From: an uncultured Rikenella sp.
Lineage (GTDB): Bacteria; Bacteroidota; Bacteroidia; Bacteroidales; Rikenellaceae
Assembly (NCBI RefSeq): GCF_910577125.1
Contig: NZ_CAJTMN010000111.1
Location: 1 to 6,056, forward strand
Length of the DNA stretch: 6,056 nucleotides
Direction of reading: 5' to 3'
Position 1 is the first letter of the stretch; every line of letters starts with the position of its first letter. Both the position numbers and the translations under genes were made by a program. Of the stretch, positions 1-6,002 are shown piece by piece. The notes beneath the pieces are model-generated. The model had not been told where the DNA came from, ran no database searches, and saw nothing but the letters and a program-made list of their open reading frames with translations.

Positions 1-51
1 AATCGTCAAAATGTGTCGGCACATTTTGACAAGATTTCCCAAGGCGCGCGG
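1..51 (+). repeat. Hairpin repeat, copy 1 (left end cut by window edge)
   Basis: A perfect 11-bp inverted repeat, GTCAAAATGTG (5-15) and CACATTTTGAC (20-30), closes a TCGG loop. Outside it AATC (1-4) pairs with GATT (33-36) across an unpaired AA (31-32), and the right flank continues as TTCCC and then GCGCGCG (44-50). The same architecture recurs at 93-147 and 6003-6056. The left arm probably began with GGGA before the window. Function unknown: it could form a hairpin in RNA or a cruciform in DNA. No T-tract follows it, so it is not a standard terminator. Confidence 0.85.
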
Positions 52-92
52 AAAATGCGAACAAAGCTCACTCGCTCGCGATCGCTGAAGTA
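52..92. other. Spacer between hairpin copies 1 and 2, with palindrome
   Basis: The spacer contains the perfect 8-bp palindrome GCGATCGC (78-85) and the octamer CAAAGCTC (62-69). The same octamer occurs at 5944-5951, upstream of hairpin copy 3, so the repeated element may extend beyond the hairpin itself. Nothing here looks coding. Confidence 0.4.
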
Positions 93-147
93 GGAAATCA
101 TCCAAACGCGCACTTCGCGTTTGGATAAGATTTCCGTCAGCGCGCGG
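93..147 (+). repeat. Hairpin repeat, copy 2
   Basis: GGAAATC (93-99) pairs with GATTTCC (129-135). ATCCAAACGCG (100-110) pairs with CGCGTTTGGAT (116-126) around a CACTT loop, leaving only AA (127-128) unpaired, which gives an 18-bp stem. GCGCGCG follows at 140-146. Compared with copy 1 the tip of the stem has changed on both arms (ACGCG/CGCGT instead of ATGTG/CACAT), so pairing is kept while sequence is not. The right part of this copy runs directly into the FISUMP-like open frame, whose in-frame stop TAA (126-128) lies in the hairpin. Confidence 0.85.
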
Positions 148-518
148 ACAGAGGACGGAACGGCACTTGGTCTGACTTTACGCGGGACGCGGATGTGCCG
201 CTGAACGGGACTTTCCCGTACTATTCGGATGGCGTAGCGGGTGAAAAGTATGGGACAGGCAATTACAAGGCGACCAACGGTCGGTTGTACAAGGTAACCA
301 CCTCGGGAACGGGAACCCCGCTAGCCTGGTACCCCGCCCCGGGCTACCGCAATCGGGATACAGGCGCGCTGGGCCGCGTCGGCTACGGCGGTTACAGCTG
401 GTCTTCGACGGTCAGCGGTTCTAATGGCATGCACTTGGATTTCTACGTGACGTGGCTCAATCCCAGCTACGCGAACTACCGCGCCTACGGTTTTCTGTTG
501 CGTTGCCTCTCGGAATAA
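129..518 (+). pseudogene. C-terminal fragment of a FISUMP / C-type-lectin-like surface protein
   Basis: The frame is open from 129 (after the TAA at 126-128) to the TAA at 516-518. The only possible start is GTG at 195, which would give 107 residues but falls inside conserved-looking sequence: the residues before it (NGTWSDFTRDAD) continue the same style of protein. The C-terminal part has the hallmarks of Fibrobacter succinogenes major paralogous (FISUMP) or fimbrillin-associated C-terminal domains: a WYPAPGYR segment, GALGRVGYGGYSWSSTVSG, and the ending YGFLLRCLSE. Full-length relatives are normally much longer secreted or lipoprotein surface proteins. The N-terminal signal peptide and the expected CPAGWRVP-type segment are missing, and no promoter is visible. 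I infer a gene truncated by the hairpin repeat, or a promoterless cassette. The family call rests on remembered motif patterns, not on a search. Confidence 0.6.
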
Positions 519-704
519 ACGGTGCCGCTCGGCACTCGAAAACTGCCCGGGTCTATCCTAACCCTAACAGGCAGCCTCGACCTTAAAAGCTACCAACAAG
601 GACAACCTCTATCCCAACAAACCGCAGCCCTTATCCCGAACCGACCTCAGGAGCTAAAGGCGCTGCCCCCTCTCCCTTGATCCGTTAATCCGAAACTTAT
701 CCGA
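519..704. other. C/A-rich intergenic gap without a recognisable gene
   Basis: This gap is rich in C and A on the + strand, with little G. It contains a chance-looking CCTAACCCTAAC run (555-566). No TAnnTTTG promoter element is visible on the + strand before yraN. The frame stays open from 519 to the TGA at 678-680 but has no family features, so I do not call a gene. Confidence 0.5.
522..535 (+). terminator. Short hairpin after the FISUMP-like fragment (weak terminator candidate)
   Basis: GTGCC (522-526) and GGCAC (531-535) form a 5-bp stem three bases after the stop codon at 516-518. No T-tract follows (next bases are TCGAAAACTG), so intrinsic termination is doubtful. The position just after the stop is its main support. 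Confidence 0.3.
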
Positions 705-1103
705 ATGCCAGACACCTCTCACCTCGATATCGGGATGGCCGGCGAACAACTCGTCGCCGACTATCTGACTGCCTGCGGGTGGGAGATCGTCGAACGGCGG
801 TGGCGCGATCCCAGGCACGGCAGAGGAGCTACGGACATCGATCTGATCGCCCGGTCGCCAGACCGGCGCTACCACTTCGTCGAAGTCAAAACCCGTACCG
901 CAGAGTGGTGCGGATGCGGAGACTTTGCGCCCGAAACCGCCGTGACCCCCGCCAAAGTCCGTCGCATGACAGCCGCCGCCGAGCGCTATCTGGCCTGCGG
1001 CGGGATCACGGCGGAGATACAGATCGATATCGCTGCCGTGATCCTCTCTGAACATCCCGGCCGCCGGCCCGAAATCCGCTACTATCCGGATGCCGTGCGG
1101 TGA
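705..1103 (+). CDS. yraN: YraN family (UPF0102) nuclease-like protein
   Basis: A 132-residue protein, the usual size for the YraN/UPF0102 family, which has a restriction-endonuclease-like fold. The order of motifs fits: GMAGEQLVADYL (residues 10-21, with the conserved GE), WEIVERRWR (26-34), DIDLIA (44-49) and FVEVKTR (58-64). Asp46, Glu60 and Lys62 match the D...ExK metal-binding pattern of that fold. AV..AKVRRM (79-88) matches the family's usual helix. The more common GEIDLI here reads TDIDLI. The ATG at 705 is chosen over ATG 735 (residue 11) because the family usually has an LG..GE segment at its N terminus, here LDIGMAGE. The role of YraN is poorly defined; links to DNA processing are suggested by fold only. 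The gene ends 124 bp before the next start and no terminator lies between, so read-through into the glucan gene is possible. No clear promoter is seen upstream. Confidence 0.9.
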   Translation: MPDTSHLDIGMAGEQLVADYLTACGWEIVERRWRDPRHGRGATDIDLIARSPDRRYHFVEVKTRTAEWCGCGDFAPETAVTPAKVRRMTAAAERYLACGGITAEIQIDIAAVILSEHPGRRPEIRYYPDAVR

Positions 1104-1120
1104 CCTTCCGGCAAGGCGGT

Positions 1121-1153
1121 TTTGTCGTAATTGCCAAAAAAGCACTATCTTTG
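1121..1153 (+). promoter_or_regulatory. Bacteroidetes-type promoter for the GT3-GT35 gene
   Basis: TATCTTTG (1146-1153) is an exact match to the Bacteroidetes -7 element TAnnTTTG. TTTG (1121-1124) is a good -33 element, 21 bp upstream. Transcription would begin around 1158-1162, after the yraN stop (1101-1103), giving a leader of roughly 65-70 nt before ATG 1228. This position argues against the in-frame ATG at 1090 as the start. The match is to a known consensus; activity is inferred. Confidence 0.7.
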
Positions 1154-1167
1154 GCGCGTTGCGTATA

Positions 1168-1200
1168 CCCGGCACGCGCATCGAAAACCCGATCGCCGGG
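1168..1200 (+). promoter_or_regulatory. Leader hairpin upstream of the GT3-GT35 start
   Basis: CCCGGC (1168-1173) pairs with GCCGGG (1195-1200), and inside it ATCG (1180-1183) pairs with CGAT (1190-1193) around AAAACC. The structure would lie in the 5' leader, ending 27 nt before the ATG. It may be incidental; I do not recognise a riboswitch or attenuator. Confidence 0.3.
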
Positions 1201-1227
1201 ACAACGAAACCTCCGAAAATCTCGCTT

Positions 1228-4200
1228 ATGAGTGAACATCAACCTCAGAAACCCGATCTGCTTTTTGAAGTCAGCTGGGAAGTCTGCAACAAAGTAGGCG
1301 GTATTCACACGGTGGTGGGCACCAAAGCCCTGACCGCCATCGAACACTTCGGCGATGACCGTTATATCGTCATCGGGCCCGACCTGACCAGCGAAGGTAG
1401 CAACTCCGAATTCGACGAAGACCCCGGCCTGTTCCGCGACTGGCGGAGGATGGCTCAGGAAGAGGGGCTCCGGATCCGTGTCGGGCGCTGGAAAAACGTC
1501 AAAGGGACTCCCATTGCCGTACTCGTCAATTTTTCAGTCCTGATCCATCGCAAAGACCAGCTCCTGGCCTCGCTGTGGGAGGACTATCAGGTCGATTCCA
1601 TCACCGGACAGTGGGACTATGTCGAACCCGTGCTGTTCGGTTACGTCGCCGGAAAGGTGATCGAAAGCTTCCTGAAGTACCGTTTCGGACAACAGCTGCG
1701 GGCGGTGGCCCATTTCCACGAATGGCAGACCGTCTCGGGAGCGTTGTACCTGCGGAAAGTCATGCCGGCCGTAGCGACCGTCTTCACCACCCACGCGACG
1801 GTCACCGGACGGGCCATTGCCGGAAACGGACTGCCGCTGTACGGCGGGCTCGATTCCTATAACGGCGACGAGATGGCCCGACAGTTCGGCGTGGTGGCCA
1901 AACACTCCATCGAGAAGGTCGGGGCGCATCAGGTCGACGGCTTTTCGACCGTCAGCGCCATTACCGCACACGAATGCCGGGCTCTGCTCGATGCCGAGGT
2001 GACCGCGATTACCCCGAACGGGTTCGAAAACGGGTTCGTCTGGGAGGGGGCCGAAGCCGAAGCCAAACGGCGCGAAGGACGCAATGCCCTGATCCGCGTG
2101 GCCGAGGCGACCCTGGGATTCAAATTGCAGAACGATCCGCTCATCGTCTCGATCGGCGGCCGGTATGAGTTCAAAAACAAAGGAATCGACGAATTCATCG
2201 ACTCGCTCGGCGAACTCAACAACGACGACTCTCTGCCCCGGGATATCCTGGCCTATGTCATGGTGCCCGGCTGGAACCACGGGGCGCGGAAGGATCTGCA
2301 GGGAGTGCTGGCCGGGAACGAGGCCTGCTCGATGGACCATGCCGGAGCGCTGAACGCTACCCACTACCTCGGCGATCCGGACAACGATCCCGTGGTCAAT
2401 CACCTGCGGGCGCGCGGCCTGCTGGGACGGGGCAATCGGGTGCACACCGTTTTCGTGCCGTGCTATCTGAACGGCAACGACGGGATCTTCAACAAAACCT
2501 ACTACGAACTGCTCGTGGGGACGGACGTGACCGTCTTCCCCTCCTACTACGAACCGTGGGGATATACCCCGCTGGAGAGCATCGCCTTCTCCGTGCCTAC
2601 CGTGACCACCGATCTGGCCGGCTTCGGCCTCTGGGTGCGGCAGTATGCGGCCGAAGGGCATAAAGGCGTGACGGTGATCCACCGCGACGACACGAACAGT
2701 CCGGAGGTGGTGAGCGCCATTGCCGCAACCTTGAGAAACTACGCCGCCATGGACGACGGCGAGATGAACGAACACCGCTCCTCGGCCCGACAGATCGCGG
2801 GGACGGCACTTTGGTCGAATCTTTACACGCATTATATGGAGCTTTACGACAATGCGCTGCAAAATGCAGCAGAACGCGACACGCACCCCCAGACCGACGG
2901 AGGCGCCAGTCACGAACAACTCAGCTATATGCGCCACCAGCTGGTGCTCGACAGCCGGCCCAACTGGACCCGGATGATGGTCGAAAGTTCGGTGCCCGAG
3001 CGGCTGCACCCGCTCGAAGTGCTGACCAAGAACCTCTGGTGGTCGTGGAACGACCCGGCGCGGAAACTCTTCGAATCGATCGACCCGGAACTCTGGAACC
3101 AGGTCGATCGAAACCCCATCGACCTGATCGCCCGGCTGAATCTGACCCGCCTGCGCGAACTCGCCGAAAATCAGGAATTCCTCGGCCGGATGGATGCCGT
3201 GTTTGCGGATTTCCAGGCCTATATGGCGGCTAAACCGCAGGATGCCAGGCCGAAAATCGCATACTTCTCCATGGAGTACGGTCTGCACCATACGCTGAAA
3301 ATCTACTCCGGCGGGCTGGGGATATTGGCCGGCGACTACCTCAAGGAGTCGAGCGACAAGAACGTGCCGATGACCGGGGTGGGGCTCCTGTACCGGTACG
3401 GCTACTTCACCCAGCGCCTCTCGGCCGCCGGGGACCAGGAGGCCAGCTATGAACCGCAGGACTTCTTCAACCTCCCGATTACCCCCGTGCGCGATGCCGA
3501 GGGGAACTGGAAGACCGTGACCGTCAATTTCCCGGGGCGGAAAGTCATTGCCAGAATATGGCGGTGCGACGTGGGCCGGACGGAACTCTACTTGATGGAC
3601 ACCGACCACGACCTCAATCTGCCGGAAGACCGCTCGATTACTCACCACCTCTATGGCGGCGACTGGGACAACCGGCTCAAACAGGAGCTCCTGCTGGGGA
3701 TCGGCGGGATCCGACTGCTCAATACCTTGGGAATCAAGGGTGATGTCTATCACTGCAACGAAGGGCATGCGGCCTTTATCGGCCTCGAACGGGTGCACGA
3801 CCTGATCGAAGGGCACAACCTCAGCTTCTCGGAGGCGCTGGAATGCGTGCGCTCCTCGTCCCTGTTCACTACGCACACCCCTGTGCCGGCCGGGCACGAC
3901 GCCTTTCCGGAAGATATGATCCGGCAGTACATGTCGCACTATCCCGACCGCCTCAAGATCACCTGGGAGCAGTTCATCAACCTCGGGAAGACCAATCCGA
4001 ACGACCCGAACGAGAAATTCTCGATGAGCGTCCTCGCCTCCAACATGTCGCAGGAGGTCAACGGCGTGAGCTGGCTGCACGGCGAGGTGAGCAAAGAGAT
4101 TCTGAAGAATATCTGGCCGGGATACCTCCCTTGCGAACTCCATATCGGATACGTGACCAACGGGGTGCACTTCCCGACGTGGGCGGCTACGAAACTCAAA

Positions 4201-5505
4201 GATTTGTATTACAGCGCGTTCGGCGAATCGTTCCGCAACGGGGACTACTCCAAGCAGAACTGGGACAAAGTCTACCAGATCGACGACCGGGTGCTGTGGG
4301 ATATCCGCCTCTTCCTCAAGGAACGCCTGATGAAGAAGATCCGGAGCCGCGTGGCCGACCCGATCCAGTTCCGGTTCGACTCGCCGCGGCAGATCGTCCA
4401 GATTCAGGAGTCGCTGAAGAACGACGTGCTGACCATCGGCTTCGCGCGTCGGTTCGCCACCTACAAACGGGCGCACCTGCTCTTCACCAACCTCGAACGG
4501 CTGGAACGGATCGTGAACAATCCGACGCGGCCCGTGCAGTTCGTCTTTGCCGGCAAGGCACACCCGGCGGACAAGGCGGGACAGGATCTGATCAAGAAGA
4601 TCGTCGAAGTGTCGAAAATGCCGCAGTTCCTCGGAAAGGTGGTCTTCCTGCAAAACTACGATATGGAACTCGCCCGGCGGATGGTGCAGGGGGTCGATGT
4701 CTGGATGAACACCCCGACCCGGCCGCTCGAAGCCTCGGGAACCAGCGGCGAAAAGGCCGTGATGAACGGCGTGCTCCACTTCTCGGTGCTCGACGGCTGG
4801 TGGGTCGAAGGCTACCGCGAAGGGGCAGGGTGGATGCTGCCGATGGAGAAGACGTTCGACGACCAGCGCTATCAGGACGAAATGGATGCCGAGCTGATCT
4901 ATTCTACCATCGAGGAGCAGATCGCGCCGCTCTACTACAACCGGAACGAAAGCAACCTGCCGGTCGGCTGGGTGGCGGCCATCAAGAAGTGCGTGGCCGA
5001 AGTGGCATCGCAGTTTACGACCAACCGCATGATGCAGGATTACGAAGACCGCTATTATGCGAAACTCTTCGCCCGGCACGAACGGATGATCGCCGACAAC
5101 TTCGCCGAAGCGCGTGAGATCGCGGCCTGGAAACGGCGTGTGAGCCGCGATTGGGACAAAGTCCGCGTGCTCGACTTCAAACAGTTTGACGTAGCGCATA
5201 CGGCGATCAAACTGGGCGAATATTACAACCTGGAGGTTCGGGTGGATGTCGACGGACTCTCGCCGGAAGATGTGGGCGTGGAACTGGTCATCGCCGACCA
5301 GATCACCGAAGGGCAGGATAAGGGGAAAATCACGGTCAAAAACACCTGTGAGTTTGAGCGGACGGACGTGGAGGGAAGTGTGGTGACCTATAAGCTCCGT
5401 TCGGCACCGGAAAATGCGGGATCGTACGATGTGGCGATCCGTGTGTTCGCCCGGAACCCGAAACTGCCTCACCGGATGGATTTTGCTCTGGTGAAGTGGG
5501 TATAG
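1228..5505 (+). CDS. Glycogen synthase (GT3) - alpha-glucan phosphorylase (GT35) fusion protein
   Basis: 1425 residues. The start is ATG 1228: it follows the promoter, has an A-rich upstream stretch, and begins directly before the GT3 fold (the frame also allows ATG 1090, inside yraN). Residues ~10-545 are GT3 glycogen synthase, extending alpha-1,4-glucan from a nucleotide sugar. They carry EVCNKVGGIHTVVGTKA (18-34), HFHEW (162-166), GGRYEFKNKG (310-319) and YYEPWGYTPLE (440-450); Glu442 and Glu450 match the catalytic-site glutamates of eukaryotic Gsy. Residues ~545-590 are a polar linker. DUF3417 begins near 594 (NLWWSWNDP). GT35 phosphorylase, releasing glucose-1-phosphate with PLP and phosphate, covers ~675-1290: YSGGLGILAGD (693-703), NEGHAAF (844-850), THTPVPAGHD (882-891), RRFATYKR (1074-1081) and EASGTSGEKAVMNG (1168-1181) with PLP lysine Lys1176. 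Residues ~1320-1425 look like a beta-sandwich C-terminal domain. There is no signal peptide, so the protein is cytoplasmic. It is the last gene before a strong terminator. Confidence 0.93.
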   Translation: MSEHQPQKPDLLFEVSWEVCNKVGGIHTVVGTKALTAIEHFGDDRYIVIGPDLTSEGSNSEFDEDPGLFRDWRRMAQEEGLRIRVGRWKNVKGTPIAVLVNFSVLIHRKDQLLASLWEDYQVDSITGQWDYVEPVLFGYVAGKVIESFLKYRFGQQLRAVAHFHEWQTVSGALYLRKVMPAVATVFTTHATVTGRAIAGNGLPLYGGLDSYNGDEMARQFGVVAKHSIEKVGAHQVDGFSTVSAITAHECRALLDAEVTAITPNGFENGFVWEGAEAEAKRREGRNALIRVAEATLGFKLQNDPLIVSIGGRYEFKNKGIDEFIDSLGELNNDDSLPRDILAYVMVPGWNHGARKDLQGVLAGNEACSMDHAGALNATHYLGDPDNDPVVNHLRARGLLGRGNRVHTVFVPCYLNGNDGIFNKTYYELLVGTDVTVFPSYYEPWGYTPLESIAFSVPTVTTDLAGFGLWVRQYAAEGHKGVTVIHRDDTNSPEVVSAIAATLRNYAAMDDGEMNEHRSSARQIAGTALWSNLYTHYMELYDNALQNAAERDTHPQTDGGASHEQLSYMRHQLVLDSRPNWTRMMVESSVPERLHPLEVLTKNLWWSWNDPARKLFESIDPELWNQVDRNPIDLIARLNLTRLRELAENQEFLGRMDAVFADFQAYMAAKPQDARPKIAYFSMEYGLHHTLKIYSGGLGILAGDYLKESSDKNVPMTGVGLLYRYGYFTQRLSAAGDQEASYEPQDFFNLPITPVRDAEGNWKTVTVNFPGRKVIARIWRCDVGRTELYLMDTDHDLNLPEDRSITHHLYGGDWDNRLKQELLLGIGGIRLLNTLGIKGDVYHCNEGHAAFIGLERVHDLIEGHNLSFSEALECVRSSSLFTTHTPVPAGHDAFPEDMIRQYMSHYPDRLKITWEQFINLGKTNPNDPNEKFSMSVLASNMSQEVNGVSWLHGEVSKEILKNIWPGYLPCELHIGYVTNGVHFPTWAATKLKDLYYSAFGESFRNGDYSKQNWDKVYQIDDRVLWDIRLFLKERLMKKIRSRVADPIQFRFDSPRQIVQIQESLKNDVLTIGFARRFATYKRAHLLFTNLERLERIVNNPTRPVQFVFAGKAHPADKAGQDLIKKIVEVSKMPQFLGKVVFLQNYDMELARRMVQGVDVWMNTPTRPLEASGTSGEKAVMNGVLHFSVLDGWWVEGYREGAGWMLPMEKTFDDQRYQDEMDAELIYSTIEEQIAPLYYNRNESNLPVGWVAAIKKCVAEVASQFTTNRMMQDYEDRYYAKLFARHERMIADNFAEAREIAAWKRRVSRDWDKVRVLDFKQFDVAHTAIKLGEYYNLEVRVDVDGLSPEDVGVELVIADQITEGQDKGKITVKNTCEFERTDVEGSVVTYKLRSAPENAGSYDVAIRVFARNPKLPHRMDFALVKWV

Positions 5506-5529
5506 CATTTCTGTCGGGAAGGGAGTAGG

Positions 5530-5542
5530 CCGGTTTTGCCGG
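5530..5542 (+). repeat. Short CCGG stem and tandem GCCGGTTT duplication
   Basis: CCGG (5530-5533) and CCGG (5539-5542) can pair around TTTTG. The same bases can be read as two near-tandem GCCGGTTT units. A TTTCCTTTG stretch follows. It is too weak to call a terminator by itself, but it sits between the stop codon and the strong terminator. Confidence 0.3.
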
Positions 5543-5570
5543 TTTCCTTTGCCGCATTTCAGCCTGTTTG

Positions 5571-5611
5571 CGTCCTCATCGATCCTTCCGGATCGGATGA
5601 GGACGTTTTTT
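5571..5611 (+). terminator. Strong intrinsic terminator after the GT3-GT35 gene
   Basis: CGTCCTCATC (5571-5580) pairs perfectly with GATGAGGACG (5596-5605). GATCC (5581-5585) pairs with GGATC (5590-5594) around a TTCC loop, leaving only G5595 bulged. Six T residues (5606-5611) follow directly. The 15-bp stem plus T-tract is a textbook intrinsic terminator for the + strand, 66 bases after the stop. The other strand has no T-tract on its exit side, so it is unlikely to be bidirectional. Confidence 0.93.
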
Positions 5612-6002
5612 GTTGCCGATGAGGGGGCCTATACGCACGTACAGAGAGCGGGGCGAAGAGTTGGGCTGACCCAGCCGCAGAAATGCGTAGCATTTCTCGT
5701 CCACGGGACGTGGGGCCTGAGTCTTGCGGAGCCTAAGGCATAGCGTAGCTAACTAAAAGTTTACCTTAAGGTTTCCTCCTTGCGCCTCGGCCATTCAAGT
5801 AAACTTGATGGCAACTCGGCTGCTACGTCGGTTTTGGTGCCGCTTTTTTCAACCGAGCAGCGTTCCGAGACCAAAGCTGCTTGCGAGCTTTGGCGAGGTA
5901 GCGCGAGGAAGGCGAAGCCAAAAAGCGGCAGTTTCAGACGGGGCAAAGCTCGCCGCGTGCCGCCGTTTAAGGCGGCGAAGAACCGCGCGCCACGCCTTAA
6001 GA
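5612..6002. other. Hairpin-dense noncoding region
   Basis: I see no credible gene here; short open frames on both strands cross inverted repeats and lack family features. Instead there are many paired arms: GGCTG/CAGCC (5664-5668, 5672-5676), AGAAATGC/GCATTTCT (5679-5686, 5690-5697), CGTCC/GGACG (5698-5702, 5706-5710), TAGC/GCTA (5741-5744, 5748-5751), the palindrome ACCTTAAGGT (5763-5772), GCCATTCAAGT/ACTTGATGGC with one bulge (5790-5800, 5803-5812), TCGGTT/AACCGA (5828-5833, 5851-5856), CCAAAGCT/AGCTTTGG (5871-5878, 5886-5893) and GCCGCC/GGCGGC (5959-5964, 5971-5976). It may be a structured RNA, a remnant of a mobile element, or a mosaic of dispersed palindromic repeats. The strong terminator at 5571-5611 would block transcription from the left. 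Confidence 0.6.
5838..5930. repeat. 11-bp perfect inverted repeat enclosing a smaller hairpin
   Basis: TGCCGCTTTTT (5838-5848) and AAAAAGCGGCA (5920-5930) are exact reverse complements 71 bases apart, and the CCAAAGCT/AGCTTTGG hairpin (5871-5893) is nested inside. The left arm overlaps the loop of the TCGGTT/AACCGA stem (5828-5856), and GCTACGTCG (5822-5830) matches CGAGGTAGC (5894-5902) at 8 of 9 pairs. Several alternative folds are therefore possible. No transposase or target duplication is visible. Confidence 0.6.

Noticed and set aside
1..147. CRISPR-like array at the left edge
   Set aside because: Only two copies, each a long self-complementary hairpin whose own stem varies; no regular repeat-spacer pattern and no cas gene in the window.
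555..566. CCTAACCCTAAC, resembling a telomeric repeat
   Set aside because: Less than two full units, in a bacterial context; most likely coincidence in a C/A-rich stretch.
522..680. 52-codon open frame starting at GTG 522, in frame after the FISUMP-like stop codon
   Set aside because: No family resemblance, starts in a hairpin, and low G content makes stops rarer by chance; I also rejected stop-codon read-through for lack of evidence.
654..1181. 175-codon minus-strand open frame over yraN
   Set aside because: The + strand frame has the full YraN motif set; the minus-strand product has none that I recognise.
3843..5117. 424-codon + strand open frame within the phosphorylase region
   Set aside because: Out-of-frame shadow of the GT35 coding sequence; rich in Arg, Gly and Pro with no recognisable domain.
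1534..5508. Very long open frame (1324 codons) on the minus strand opposite the fusion gene
   Set aside because: It mirrors the GC-rich codon use of the + strand gene, shows no family motif in translation, and the + strand product has clear catalytic motifs throughout.
5549..5743. 64-codon + strand open frame after the fusion gene
   Set aside because: It runs through the strong terminator hairpin and T-tract and then through other inverted repeats, so it is unlikely to be a gene.
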